From Cyanophora paradoxa (Eukaryota; Glaucocystophyceae; Cyanophorales; Cyanophoraceae), in assembly GCA_004431415.1 (NCBI GenBank), contig QPMI01000032.1, positions 1 through 64,000 of the forward strand: a stretch of DNA of 64,000 nucleotides. The letters run 5' to 3'. Under the pieces are notes generated by a model. That model was not told the origin of the DNA. It made no database searches and was given only the letters and a program-made list of their open reading frames with translations. The translations under genes were made by a program, and so were the position numbers. Shown here in pieces: positions 18,834 to 30,800 of the stretch (within the stretch, counting starts at the first letter, position 1; each line of letters starts with the position of its first letter).

Positions 18834-21800
18834 CTACAGGCTTCTATATCTGATCTCTATGCCCTTGTCGAGGTAGTTGCACTCGTAGGTACCGCATTTC
18901 CCCATCCAGCGGAAGGAATACACGGAGACGAAGAGCTTGGAGCCGGTGCTCGTGTAGCGCGCGGCAGACCCCGAGGCGCTGTCGTAAATGTCGGAGACGG
19001 TACCCTCGAAGCCGATTTCCTTTATGAGGCTGGCGGAGCCGTCTTCGCCGTCGCGGAACTGGGCAGGATGCAAAGAAAGATGAGCGGGGGGTGCTTTCAA
19101 GGACTGGAAATCCACGCACCTGCATTCGAAGCCCGACGCGGTTCATTTCGCCTTTGAAAGACATGGCATCGGAAGCTGGATCCTGATAATACTGTGCGTA
19201 CGACAGATAAAACTCGATATTTCCCGTGCCATTTCCCGTGCCGACGTCCGCCGTGATGCGCCTGCGGCGAACGCAAAATCGGTGACAGAATCCAGATCTA
19301 ACAAGCTTAAGTCGACGTCGATCCGAATACTCACCAGTGCGTTGCCATGTTGGACGTGGCATTGAATGCAATCGCAGCCTCGGTCGCAGTCGCTGTGACT
19401 GCTGGCGGATTCACAACCGCGAAAGCTGCCTTGAAGCCAGTGAAAATCGGAATGCCGTAAGTGGCCTGCTGCTGATCTCCGACAGCGTTCCACCGCGGAC
19501 TTGTCTTGAAGCTGACGACGATACGGCTGGTCGGAGACACGAATTCCCGCCCGTAGTCGAGGTCAAACAGCCCATATTGCGTAGCGTTTGGTGAAGCCAG
19601 GAGCGAGGGCGGCGTCCCGGTCGTATTTGCGAAGTGCGCCGCGCTATCAAAGCTGTAAAGCTGCGCGCGGTCTTCAGAATTTGGGACACTTACAGGATAA
19701 TTAAGTAGGCATAAGCTCAGCGCACAGAAACAACATCCGGACAATCCCCCCAGGAGTCCTTGCATTGCAGGTGATTGGTTCCCCAATTGTATTCACTGCT
19801 GAAGACGTCCACCGTGGAGAAAGAAATTTTTATGAGGGACCCCGTCGGCGCATCCACCACCCTGCGCGAGCGGTCGTGTCGGTGCGTAAGCAGGGTTTAG
19901 TTATTTGATCTCCGCTTTATTTCGACTCCTCGTACCAGGTCGATTCCTTATTGAGGAGGTACCCGCTCGCGAAGGTGTAATCGAGTTCCTTGGTGGGGGC
20001 CGCGGAGGAGAGCGCGATAAGCTCGAAGCTCTTGACTCTGGCCGTGAACCCTTGAAGGTTCTTGTAGTTGTCCGAAGTGAAGCTTAGGAAGAGCTTGGAC
20101 TTGAGGACGCGGAGCGTCGTCTTCTCGGGTTGCCCCGACAGGAAGCCGCTGAGGCGCTTAATCTCGCCGCTGTCATCGGATATCTAGGTTCAAAGCGTTC
20201 GCCCGCGCCGGATTAGAGGATGGAAACGAAGGCACATCGCAGGATATTTCGCGTTCCCTCACCGAAACAAAATCTCTCCCATACTCCGTTGAGAACGTGG
20301 TGAACTCGAGCATGAGTCCATGCCCTGCTGGCGCGGTGATGGTCCTGCAAAATCGCTGGCGTCAGAATTGAAAAGCGCGCAGGGCAAGGCAGGTGCGCGA
20401 CCGCACCACTTCTCGTCGGCGTTAATCTTGTAGCGTGAGGCACCACTGCTGTCCTGGAAGTTCAGCCACGAGTTCGAGTTCACTTCCAGAAGAGTCGATC
20501 CGTCCGAGGCCTTGGGCTGCGAATTCAAGCCCCCGCGTTAACGTTCGCAACACTCATGATCAAGGCTGCAGCGCGGACTAACCGTGGCAAACGAAGCCCA
20601 ATCAGCGCCGCTGGGTAGAGGGTGCGGCGCGATCCAGTCTTGGAAAGCGAGTGGCGTATTCACGTCCTTTGTGCCGACAAGGCGGAACGACTCGAGGTCG
20701 GGCAGTGGCGGGTCGGATTCGGCAAGCGACGTGGCTTCGGCCACGGTCTCGGGAGATTTTCCCGAGTCGCTTTGAACGAAGGCCCGGCACGAGTACTTCG
20801 TGAGAGGGGCGATGTTGGTAATGTTGGTCTCCGCGACGAGCAAGCTCGGCAGGACGCTCGACCTGCGTTCGTCGCTTCAACGGTCGCGACCGTCAGGGAA
20901 GAAGCTAGGGCGCATGCGCACCAGTACCGCCGCGACGCGCCGCAGTCCAGTGCGAGGTGAGGCTGGGCGGGGCTCGCGGTTGGGTACAGGTACGGCCGAC
21001 CCGTAATCCGCATCGGTTGCTCTACCGTTTGTGCGCTCTGTCCTTCCGCAGTGCACGTCACCGTGGCCGTCTTGGGTGCATCGTCGCCCGAGAACGTGTT
21101 GAAAACGAAGACTGTCAGTATTCTAGCTACGGACGTGCCGACGCGGATATTCTCCGGGACGATGCGGACGATAGGCGCCGAGGGAGCAACAGTCTGGCGC
21201 GGGGCATCCGGAGCCGCGTAGAGCGCTGCGGAGGTATCTTGCGCCTGGGATGTGAAGTTCGCGCACATCTTCGACTGAGCGCTGGATGCCGCCGTCCCGT
21301 TTCCGGTGCCGTAGACGCTCTCAAGCTCGGACGGAGAGAACGTGCGAGAAACGAGACCGCACGCCGCGCGGACGATTGTGTCTTGGGTTAGGTCCTGAGC
21401 ACGAAATAATGAGACAGGAAGGAGAATTCAAACTTACATAATATATTTTGCATCAATATTAATGTCGGAATGCGCATACCATGATGCGGAGGGCGAAGTT
21501 GCCGAGCATGTCCCGATACCGCAGCGCGACGTACCGCCTGCGGAACTCTGAATACTTTACGAAGCTTTAATTTCGAATAGCGGCGCAATGCAAAGGGCAC
21601 CCGTCGTCGCTGAGAATGGCCCTGGCCGGTAGAAGCTGGCCTTCGTCGACGTACCCGTCGTTTACGGGGATGCTGCGAGCGTTCTCAAAGGCTCGCGGGC
21701 CGTCCTCTAGATCCACGATGAGCAAGACCGTGAGAGACTTCCAGATCGCCAGGAAACGACCTACGCGCGTGTTTCAGTCACCGAAATTATCACCAAACGA

Positions 21801-24800
21801 AATTCAAGGAGACGAACCATTTTTAGAGGCCCGCGGGCCGTAGCGGCTGCGCTGCGCGAATCTGAACTGGATTGTTGGCGTTGGTTCGCGGTCGGGCAAG
21901 TAGTCGGGTTGCTCCGCCAGTGAGACGTTTACTGGGTCGAGATCCGACGACGCAAAGCCGCGCGCGGCTATCGCATCGACGACCCACAGCGTGCTCCCGT
22001 CCCTCGAGATGTAGAACGAGCAGTCGACTGCAGGTCTCGTCAGCTCGTTTGTGGCGCGCGCGATGCATGTGCATCACGCGGGGCGCACCAAACCCTGTGC
22101 TGCTCCTCGTGTTCTTTGCGAGGCGATGCTTGGCGTTCTGCGGCCATGGCCAGGGACGCTTGGCATTTCAAAGATGATGGGCGTATTAGAGAACGCGCGC
22201 ACCTTGAAATCGAAGTTGTAGTCCTCGTCCTGATCCTCCGTTTCGTCGTACTTGGCTTCCAAGCTGAGTTCAGGCGCCGCGAGATCTGTGAAAAATATAC
22301 AGGCACCTTGTCAGATCATCGAAAACGGAGCTAACGAGCTTTATATTGTGCTTGCCTGAGGTCTGCGGGAGATGCCGATAGACGTCGGGCTTCTCGACGC
22401 TGACCACCAAGATGGCGCGGCGGAGGTCGACGACCAGAAGGCCTGCAGTCTCCCAGAACGCCAGACGCCGACACGACCGAAGGCGCTCCTCCTTCAACGC
22501 TGCCTTCTTCGGCACGGGCACTATCGCCGACTGAGGAACGCCCCAGCTGCCGCTCTGCAGATGTGAATGAGCATCACAATGCATATATGACATCGATCGT
22601 ATCCATCGAATCGCGGACGCACGTCGTACTGAGCCACAGCCAGCATCACAACCTCTGCGGCCTCGGAGAAGCCCGAACGGCTGCCGGCCACGGAGCCATC
22701 CTTCGGACAGAAATGAGTTCCCGAAGGGCAGTTGGGCGCGAGGCCGATTGCCGTAAAGTTCTCGTTCTTCGGGATTTTCGTGACGAAGTGCTTCCAGGAT
22801 GGCTTCTCGTCGAAGATGATCGACATAGCACTGAAACAAAACGCGCAGCGTTTTCCGGCGCTGTCAAAGGCGGCAGCGTGTTGCACATCTTCGAAAAGAA
22901 GCAAGAGTCGGTCAGAACAAAGCGCAACTGGTGATCAAATATCGGCAGGCACCTGCCATCTGTACATGAATCGGGTTCGCATTGCCGCTGTGATCTCTCT
23001 TCCATTCTAGCAGGACTCTCGACGGGGTCCACAAAGGTTCGAAAGCGTCTCTCAAGCTCGGCTTTGCTTCAAAGATAGCGAAAGAATCCTTCGTTCCATC
23101 CGGGACCCGCGACTCCTACGCCACAGATTGTGAGTCAGAGATGACGGGCAGGGCTGACTAATCGCATGACTTGCCACGTACCTGGGAAAGTTTGTAGATG
23201 ACTCCGGCCATTGCAGCCCACTCGCCGGAGGCGTCGAAATCCATCGGCTTGTACGGCTCCGAAGGGGACGGGAAGAAGTTGGCCTGGTGCCCTCCAAGGA
23301 GCCCCGACGGGGCAGGTCGCGCGTAAGTCGAGTCTGGATACGTGGCGAACGTTTGCGGGTCGAAAGGCGTTGTTTCCCCGGCGAACGGCTCGAAAACGTG
23401 CGGCGCAGAAACGGTCGCGCCGGTCGACTCGATAGTCTTCGTGGACGCCGTCCATGGCCAGGGCTGGGCCGCGCTATCAGTCCGCCACGTCCTGCGCAGG
23501 TCGCGAAGCGATAAGAGACATTAACATTAACAGTCTAACAGATTCAGTATTTGACACACCAGCGGAGCGCGGGGGCAATTATGTTGGGGAACTGGCAGCC
23601 CCTTCCACTGGCACCCCTCAGCAGCGTCCCTCCGGTAGCGTTTAACGCCAAGAGATGTCCTGTTTTCGGGTGCTCGGCAAAGACTGCGCGTGGAGCGAAG
23701 GCGAGTGCGTGTGAGGGTTTCTGATTATATTATTCGGCATAAAGGTTTAGAATGCAATTCTGCAAAATCAGCGCACATCGGTACTTGTTGGAAGCGTCGT
23801 TGCAGTCTCGGCACTGGTCGCGGAACTCGAATACAGGCCGCCTGAATTTGGGGTGGGCAATCGCGACTTTGGGGAAACAACGCACAAGAAACTGACCCCA
23901 AAGTCGCGTCAAGAGTGTGCTGCATGGTTTGGATGCGGACAGGCTTGAGAATCTGGGTGGGCTGAAGCCGGTGGAGTTGATTCGAGTCCGGCCCGTCCAG
24001 TTCCCAGTAAGCTCCTATGCTCTGTCCGACGAGAAGGAAGTGGCAGTTGCCTCCGTTGGTGAGAAACAGGCCGCTGCGACGATCGACATTTTTAGTTGTT
24101 AACCCGCGTCATCATTCGAAGATGACCGATCACCTGTTTGGCCCAAGGTTGTTCTGAAGAGTGGAATCGTATCCTGCATCAAAGACGCTGAGTGTCTTGG
24201 AGTTCTCGTCGAAAATCGACTGCAGCACATTGCCATCGAAGAGAGCAGGGGACTGCACGCACAAGCTGTCAGAGTCAGACACAGAAAGGCAAATGCCAAA
24301 GAAAGCTTGCCTTGGTCTGGATCGTGATGCCCCCGCTGACCTTTCGAAGCCCTACCCGAGCGAAGTTTCCGCCCGAATCGGCAGCTATGAAATCCGACGA
24401 GTCAGAGGACCCGACGAGCGAGCGGATGTTGTCGCTCAGCGGCTTCAAAGTGATCTGAAGGCGCAGCGTCAGATCACGCTTTATATGCAGCTCTCCCACA
24501 ACAAAATTAAAAGACAGCACCTCGTGAATTCTTCGCAGGTCGCTCGACGGCCGAGTGTCGTGCACGGAAAACTCCCCGTTTGACTTTCCGACGGCCACCA
24601 GAGGTCCTCCCCCGAGCAGCAAGACCTGAGTATCCGAAGAGAAATCAAACTCATGAATGTGAGAATGATACCAGATAGACTCACCGACATGGCCTTTCTG
24701 CGCAGGTCGGATGCGGATCCCGTGTATGCAAAGCCGCACTCGAGATCCGCCACCTCCCTGCACGAATTCGAAGAAGCTCATGCACAGCTCATGCACACAT

Positions 24801-27800
24801 ATATGATGTGAAGGACACTAAATTAAAGCTAGCGAAAAGCTTCTCACCAGAAAGCAGAGTCGGCGTTAGCCTCTCCGTCTTTCAGAGGTTCCAGTGGAAT
24901 GAACACGAGCTGGTGCCGCACGCACGAGCCCGCCTCCGTCTGAGCGGACACGGATTTCCGTAGAGCCAGGGCTCCCAGCCCGCCAGCATCCGATTTGGAC
25001 TGCGCATGCGTGTCATAGGTTAGAGGGCAGTGTATGGTGCACGTGGCCGCTAAAACCTCCCATGGCACGGACCGTCCGCTTGTCCTGATCGTAATACATG
25101 AGGTCGATGAGCACAATGTCTGAACGAATTCGAAGGCGTCACAATGTCATGAAGCAAAATTAAATATTTACAGCTTATATAATTAAGGTTGCGCACCGGG
25201 ATCCGCCGCGTGAACGTTACCAGGCAAGTTTTCGCGGAACGCCGGGTTGTTGCTAAGGGAGAACTCGAAGGGGTAGACTCTGCGTTCGGCGGCGGTGGTG
25301 GCTGCTGCATTTGAACCCGATGCGGCTCCAGATTCGGATGCGGTGAAGTTTGTGCCGAAGATGCCGTACTCCTCTTGATACCAAAGCGTGCAGACCACAT
25401 CCTTCGAGATGCCGCAGCGTGTTTGTGCCGCGCTGATGCTCAACGTGTTGCACACAACCTCAATGTCGTTGCAGTCGACTTGACTGTCCCGGTCGGGGCA
25501 GTAGAAGTAAGAAATGTGCGGGCAGTAGGAAGCAGGTTGCGAGCAATAGTAGTCTTCGTAGTAGCAATTATAATCGAAGAACTGCAGAAGATTGCGTTTG
25601 TGGCCTTGACGCCGGGCCGCCCGGGCGATGCGTGGCGTTGGCTTGACGCTTGGTGTCCGATCGCGACGCCCTCGCAGCATCCCCCGCTTCCGAACCCCCG
25701 GAGAGGAGGTGGGGTACGGATCGGGCGAGCTCGTGGTGTACGGGTACGGGTCGGGCGAGGTGTACGGGTACGGGTCGGGCGAGGTGTACGGGTACGGGTC
25801 GGGGGACGTGTACGGGTACGACCCGTAGGGGTCGATGGCGGCGCTGAAAAGGTCGTTAAAGACCTTGGCGTCTTCGTCCGCCAGACCCTCGAGCGACACA
25901 GAATCAGGCACGAACAGCGTCTGCCCGAGCGGCTTCCAGGGCGTGAGAGACGCCAGGCTCCCCTCAGCCAGCTCGCCCTCCTCGTCCACACTGGGCCCGT
26001 CAAAGCCTCCAAGGACCAGGATCGACATAGAATAGTTCTGGTAGGTCTTCGTGCTGTTGAAGCGGCCCGGAAGAATCTTCTTCGGCGTGTACGTCGCGAA
26101 GAGGTGGTACGAGTGCGTGTCAAGAGTCGCCTCCTTTGTCGAGAAACCTTTTTTAGGTTTATTTCATTAGCGCTTAAGCTTATAATAACGTTTACTGTTT
26201 ATTTCATTAGCTTCGTTTGCGCACGCACCGTCCTGGCGGACGACGCCCACGACGGCGGAGCAGTCTCCCGCGACGCGGAGGTCGGACATGCCGAACGAAG
26301 CCTGCATCGCCGGGACAAGGTTGCGGTAGTACGACCCTTGGTCGGTCGTGCGGCGGTAGCCGTTCTCCGTGACTTTGACTCCGGATATGTCAAGGGAATA
26401 GTGCGTGTATGTCGCCTCGAGAGCAGCCGGGGAGACCGATGAGTCCGTCAGCGAAGCCACCGGGATGAAAAAGAAGCTGCCCTCGCCGGCCGCAACCAGG
26501 TACGTCTTGTTGGCATGAGTGCACGTGCCGTTCCCGGATGCGAATTGGAAGGCGGCGGGGTACGGGTACGATGCTTCGGCAAAGCTTGCGACGTGTTTAG
26601 GGCGGAGGCGGTAGGCAAACGGCCGCTCGAAGGATTGCGTCCCGAGCGCGAGCTCGGCCCCAGCGAAGGCGTCGGTCATCATTTCGGCAGTTTTCCACGA
26701 GCTCGGAGTAAACTGGCACAGCTCCGGACTGCTGGGAATGTAGCCTGCGCATGGCGGTTTTCCAAAACGCGAACGCCGCTGCATTCAGAAAGAATGCAAT
26801 CACATGCAAACGCACCCGCGTACGGAGCAGAGCTCTTGTCCTTGAAAGTGAGCTTGCCGTGGTGGATGCGAAGGGCGATGCGGGGAGCGAGGCGCGGCGT
26901 GTGCATCAGGTCTGGGTGCTTTGCCATGCAGTACGCCGTCTCAAGCTGCGGGCTCGCGGGGAAGAACCGCCAGGGCTCCAGCAAGTAAGCGGTCTCCCAA
27001 CCTGCGTGCGCGTTTCTCTCAGAGCTGATCTCTCAGATCAGAGAATCGCGCCGCGGCGGGAGATCGAAAGCGAACCCTTCCAGACGCCTTCGAGCTTGTA
27101 CTCTTCAGTGCCCCATGCGAATTGTGAGTAGTACGTCGTGGCATTGAGGCCGGGCACAAGCTCGTCCAGTGTCGAGCTGCGCATGCTGGCCTTCGTGGTG
27201 CTGTAGCTGTACGGAACAGACTCGGCGGCCAGCACGACGACTGTGTTGTTTCCTGCGCAGCCGCGGACGTCAAACCGCACTTGCTTTAATGCAAGTCTTC
27301 TTTATGAATGGAGAGGCGAATTCACACCAATGAAGACGTCGTGAATGTCGAGCAGGTAGTGATTAGAAACGGGATCCTGCCGTTCGAGGCATCCGCGCTG
27401 CTTTGGCTTCTCCTTGCTGTAGATGATAAGGACGCCCGTGACACGGGGCAGGCAGCCGAAGCCGTCGTCTTGGCACACTGGCGTCGAGCGTGTTATAATT
27501 AGAGTGCAAAGCGTGTTAGCGTGCAAGTCCTCTTACCTGGTTTCTCGAAGCCCATCCGCCTGTGCGCGCGGGTGAATAGTCGTCAACAAAGTTCAGAATG
27601 CAGGATTAATTTCGATCGAGATCATTTTGATCATGAGCTTGCTCTTCGGCGCACCGAACGTGGATGAAGACATCGCCGTAGTTGTCTACGAGGATGCGCA
27701 TCGAGGAGAGGTAGTGAGGCCAGAAGCTCGTCTTGTTGGGGCTTCCCGAGAGCGTGTCCTCGATAGTGTGCGACAGCTTCATGCTGCGGCCTTCGAAGAC

Positions 27801-30800
27801 TTGCGCCAGGAGCTTCATCTGAAAAACATAAAATGTAACTGACGTGACTACAATAGACCGCTGACCAAAACGCTGACCTGAAAGGTATCCTCTGGGCGAG
27901 ACGGGTTCCGGCGAGACGCAGCGGACGTTGTGGGCGCGACGATGCCAGCTGCGGCGATGACAGTGAACTGGTTGTTGGGCGAGCTCGACGTGAACGTCTG
28001 CAATCGCTGGTCAGATTCTCTTCTTCGAAAACAATATGCGTCTGCAGCAACTGCGCGCCTGGAAATCGAAGAACGAGCGGCTGTTCGCGAATTCCTTGAT
28101 TGAATAGTCGCTCGTCACTTCCTCGAAACCTCCGTCGGCACGCAGACCGCGCCGCCGGCGGGCCCCGGTGCGCGCTCCCCCCGTGTTGATGAACTGGGAG
28201 CTGTAGCTCTCAAGGATCGAGCGGAGGGTGTCCTCGGCGGCCGCGGCGACTTTGGCGGCGGCGGCCGTCATGTTGGTCCCGCTGCGGCTCGAACCGAGGG
28301 CCTCGAGAGCGTACAGAAGCGAGAGCTCTGGATCCTTGGCCGACACGGCTGCAGAGATGCTGCGCAGGATATGTTTATTTATAACAAGCGTGGGAGGGTA
28401 CGAGCTCACCTGGAGCGGTCCGTAGCAATTTTGGCTTGGATTTCCGCCTCTTTCTGAGCGGCGACGGCGAGCGCCTGCGCAATTTCGGCCCTTTGCTTTG
28501 CAGTGAGGGCCTGTTCTCGCGAAAGGATAGCCTCCAATTGAGCCTGTATCGCTTCGTTCTTAGCTAAGAGGGCCGCTTCGGCGTTGGCTGTCGCATTCTG
28601 CCAGACGGCATCAGTCTCTGCGTTTTCGTCTACAATGCACGCGCAAGCAAGGATACCTTCTCAGCTAGCTCAGCGGCTAGCTGTGCAGCCTTAGCTTCGG
28701 CCTCCTTCTGTCTAGCGAGCTGCAGCCAGAATGCGCGACCGTTAGATTGCAGAACACGGTGCGGGGGCACGTGCACGGTGCTCAAAGCCGCACCGCCGCA
28801 GATTCCTCTGCCTGCTTCTGCGAAGCTTCTGCCTGCTGCTTTGCGACAGAAGACTGAACTGGATCGAGACCTCAGTGAACGCAGCATAATCGAAATATAT
28901 TGGAACGCACCAGCCAGCACAATGGAGACGATGAGTGCAAAGGAAAGCACTGCACATGTGCACGAAAAATAAATCAGATCGATCGACATCGACGCTAGAT
29001 CTTGCGACGTGCGAATGACACCCCCGAACGCACGCGTGATGACGATGAGCGTGATGATGGATTTTATGCGCTTCTGTGCGTTTGCATCCTTGACGCTGTG
29101 CCTCACCAGGACCTGGCGCGGGCGAAACACATAAAAACCGCAGCTGCGAACAAATCACATATCATCGAAAACATGATGTCGCACAAAATGTTCCGCAGTC
29201 GGTTCCTGGTTTTTGGTTGCTTTCTCCTTGTCATCTGCCATTTTCTCATCCTACGCTCATCAAGTGAGCGAGATATAGATATATGGAGCGATTGAGATAT
29301 ATTTGTGGCGGCGCACTTTCGAGTTCCCTGCACCGGCGCCCCCCAGGTTTTTCAGTTTTTTGAGTTGAGCCGCTTTCTTCGATGCTGCGATCCAGCGCTG
29401 CGCAAGCGACGCCGGCAGAAGGTCCGGGAAGGTCAACCCACGGCTTCCCGCTTGCTCCGGGTCCGTCTTTTTCAGCCAATCGTGCGCCTCCTGTCAACGG
29501 TAAAGCAGAAGCCGCATCAATATTAATATTGGAATGTTGACAGTTTCATGTTCGCTCGCGGCGACGGGCCGGGAACGCTGGAGCGCACTTGAAGAGCGAA
29601 ACCCTTCAGCAAGAATGCACTTGCTTTCTTGCGCTTTTCCTTTTCTATCTGCGGGGGCACAGAAACTTTGTAATGCGGGGAAAATAATGAGGGTCCTGGC
29701 GAACCGTGCTGAGCATGGTATCGGCATCATCGAGGCTGGTCCACTTTCTCTCCGGGTCGATTCCGAGAGCTGGCAGTACGTATACAGACAGTGCCTCAGC
29801 AAGCTAAAGGCTAAAGCCTCCGAGTAGCGGCTCTAGCATTTCGCACCTTCCTTGTACTTGTCCACGCGGAGAGTCAGCTGCGTGTGCAGGCGGGTGCCTT
29901 CGACATCGAGCTAAGGAACGCCAGTCAATTGCAAGAAGCCGTCGCCTGCGGGGGCGATCGATGAGCGGGAGCAGTTACCTTGATCGCCTCGATCATGTTC
30001 TTGACAGATTCATTGAACCGATCGAGTTCGTATATCTCGAACTTCTTGTTCTGCGCCTGCTTGAGTTGGTCGAGTTTTTTGGAGTCAAGGTGAAGCAAGT
30101 CCACGAAGTCGATTTTCTGCCTGCTCGCGATCGGGCCAGAGTCGGACCGGGGCAGCAGAAACCGCGCGCTGGGCGCGCGTGAGCTGCGGAGCAGGCGTAC
30201 GGACCAGCGGTAGATCTCCTGCAGGGTCATCTTCTGTCGTCTGCCATATACAAGGCTCTTGATTAGAACGATCGAAGCACGAAGCACTGCGGATATGCAT
30301 ATGCTATAGTCGATCTTATATTGTGCCACACCGCCAAAAGCCCTCGGTCATGCTCTTCTTTTTGTTCTCATCCGGTTCTGCGTCGATCTCATCTTGTGAA
30401 GGCGGGAAGTCTGGCACCGTGACCATTTCCGACTTCAACGGATACTCGTACTGGATCTCTCCCCTCTCGTCTCGGATCGGGACTCCGTGCGCGTCTCTCT
30501 TTGGTTTCCAGTTACACTCGACAATGACCATTCGCTTCTGCTGCCTCTGAGCGTACTCGAACTCTGCGGCGCGGGCGTTAGCGGTGCGGATCCGGAGAAA
30601 CATTAACTCCACTAGTACTTATTACAAGGCTTTCGTCTCACCGTCGATACTGAAGAACCGAAGGAGAGGAGCGTCGTCGTTCGAATCAAGCTTTAAGTTC
30701 GAAACAGTTGGAATAATAAACGTACCAGTAGGGAGACGTGATCCACTCTGTTCACGAGAACGTATGTCAGCTAGCGCACAAATCATGGCCCGCGCGCGCT

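Noticed and set aside
25183-26028. Separate gene encoding the SPDPYPYT repeat protein
   Set aside because: Its reading frame is bounded by acceptor-like and donor-like sites and lies between other gene D exons on the same strand; more likely an internal exon.
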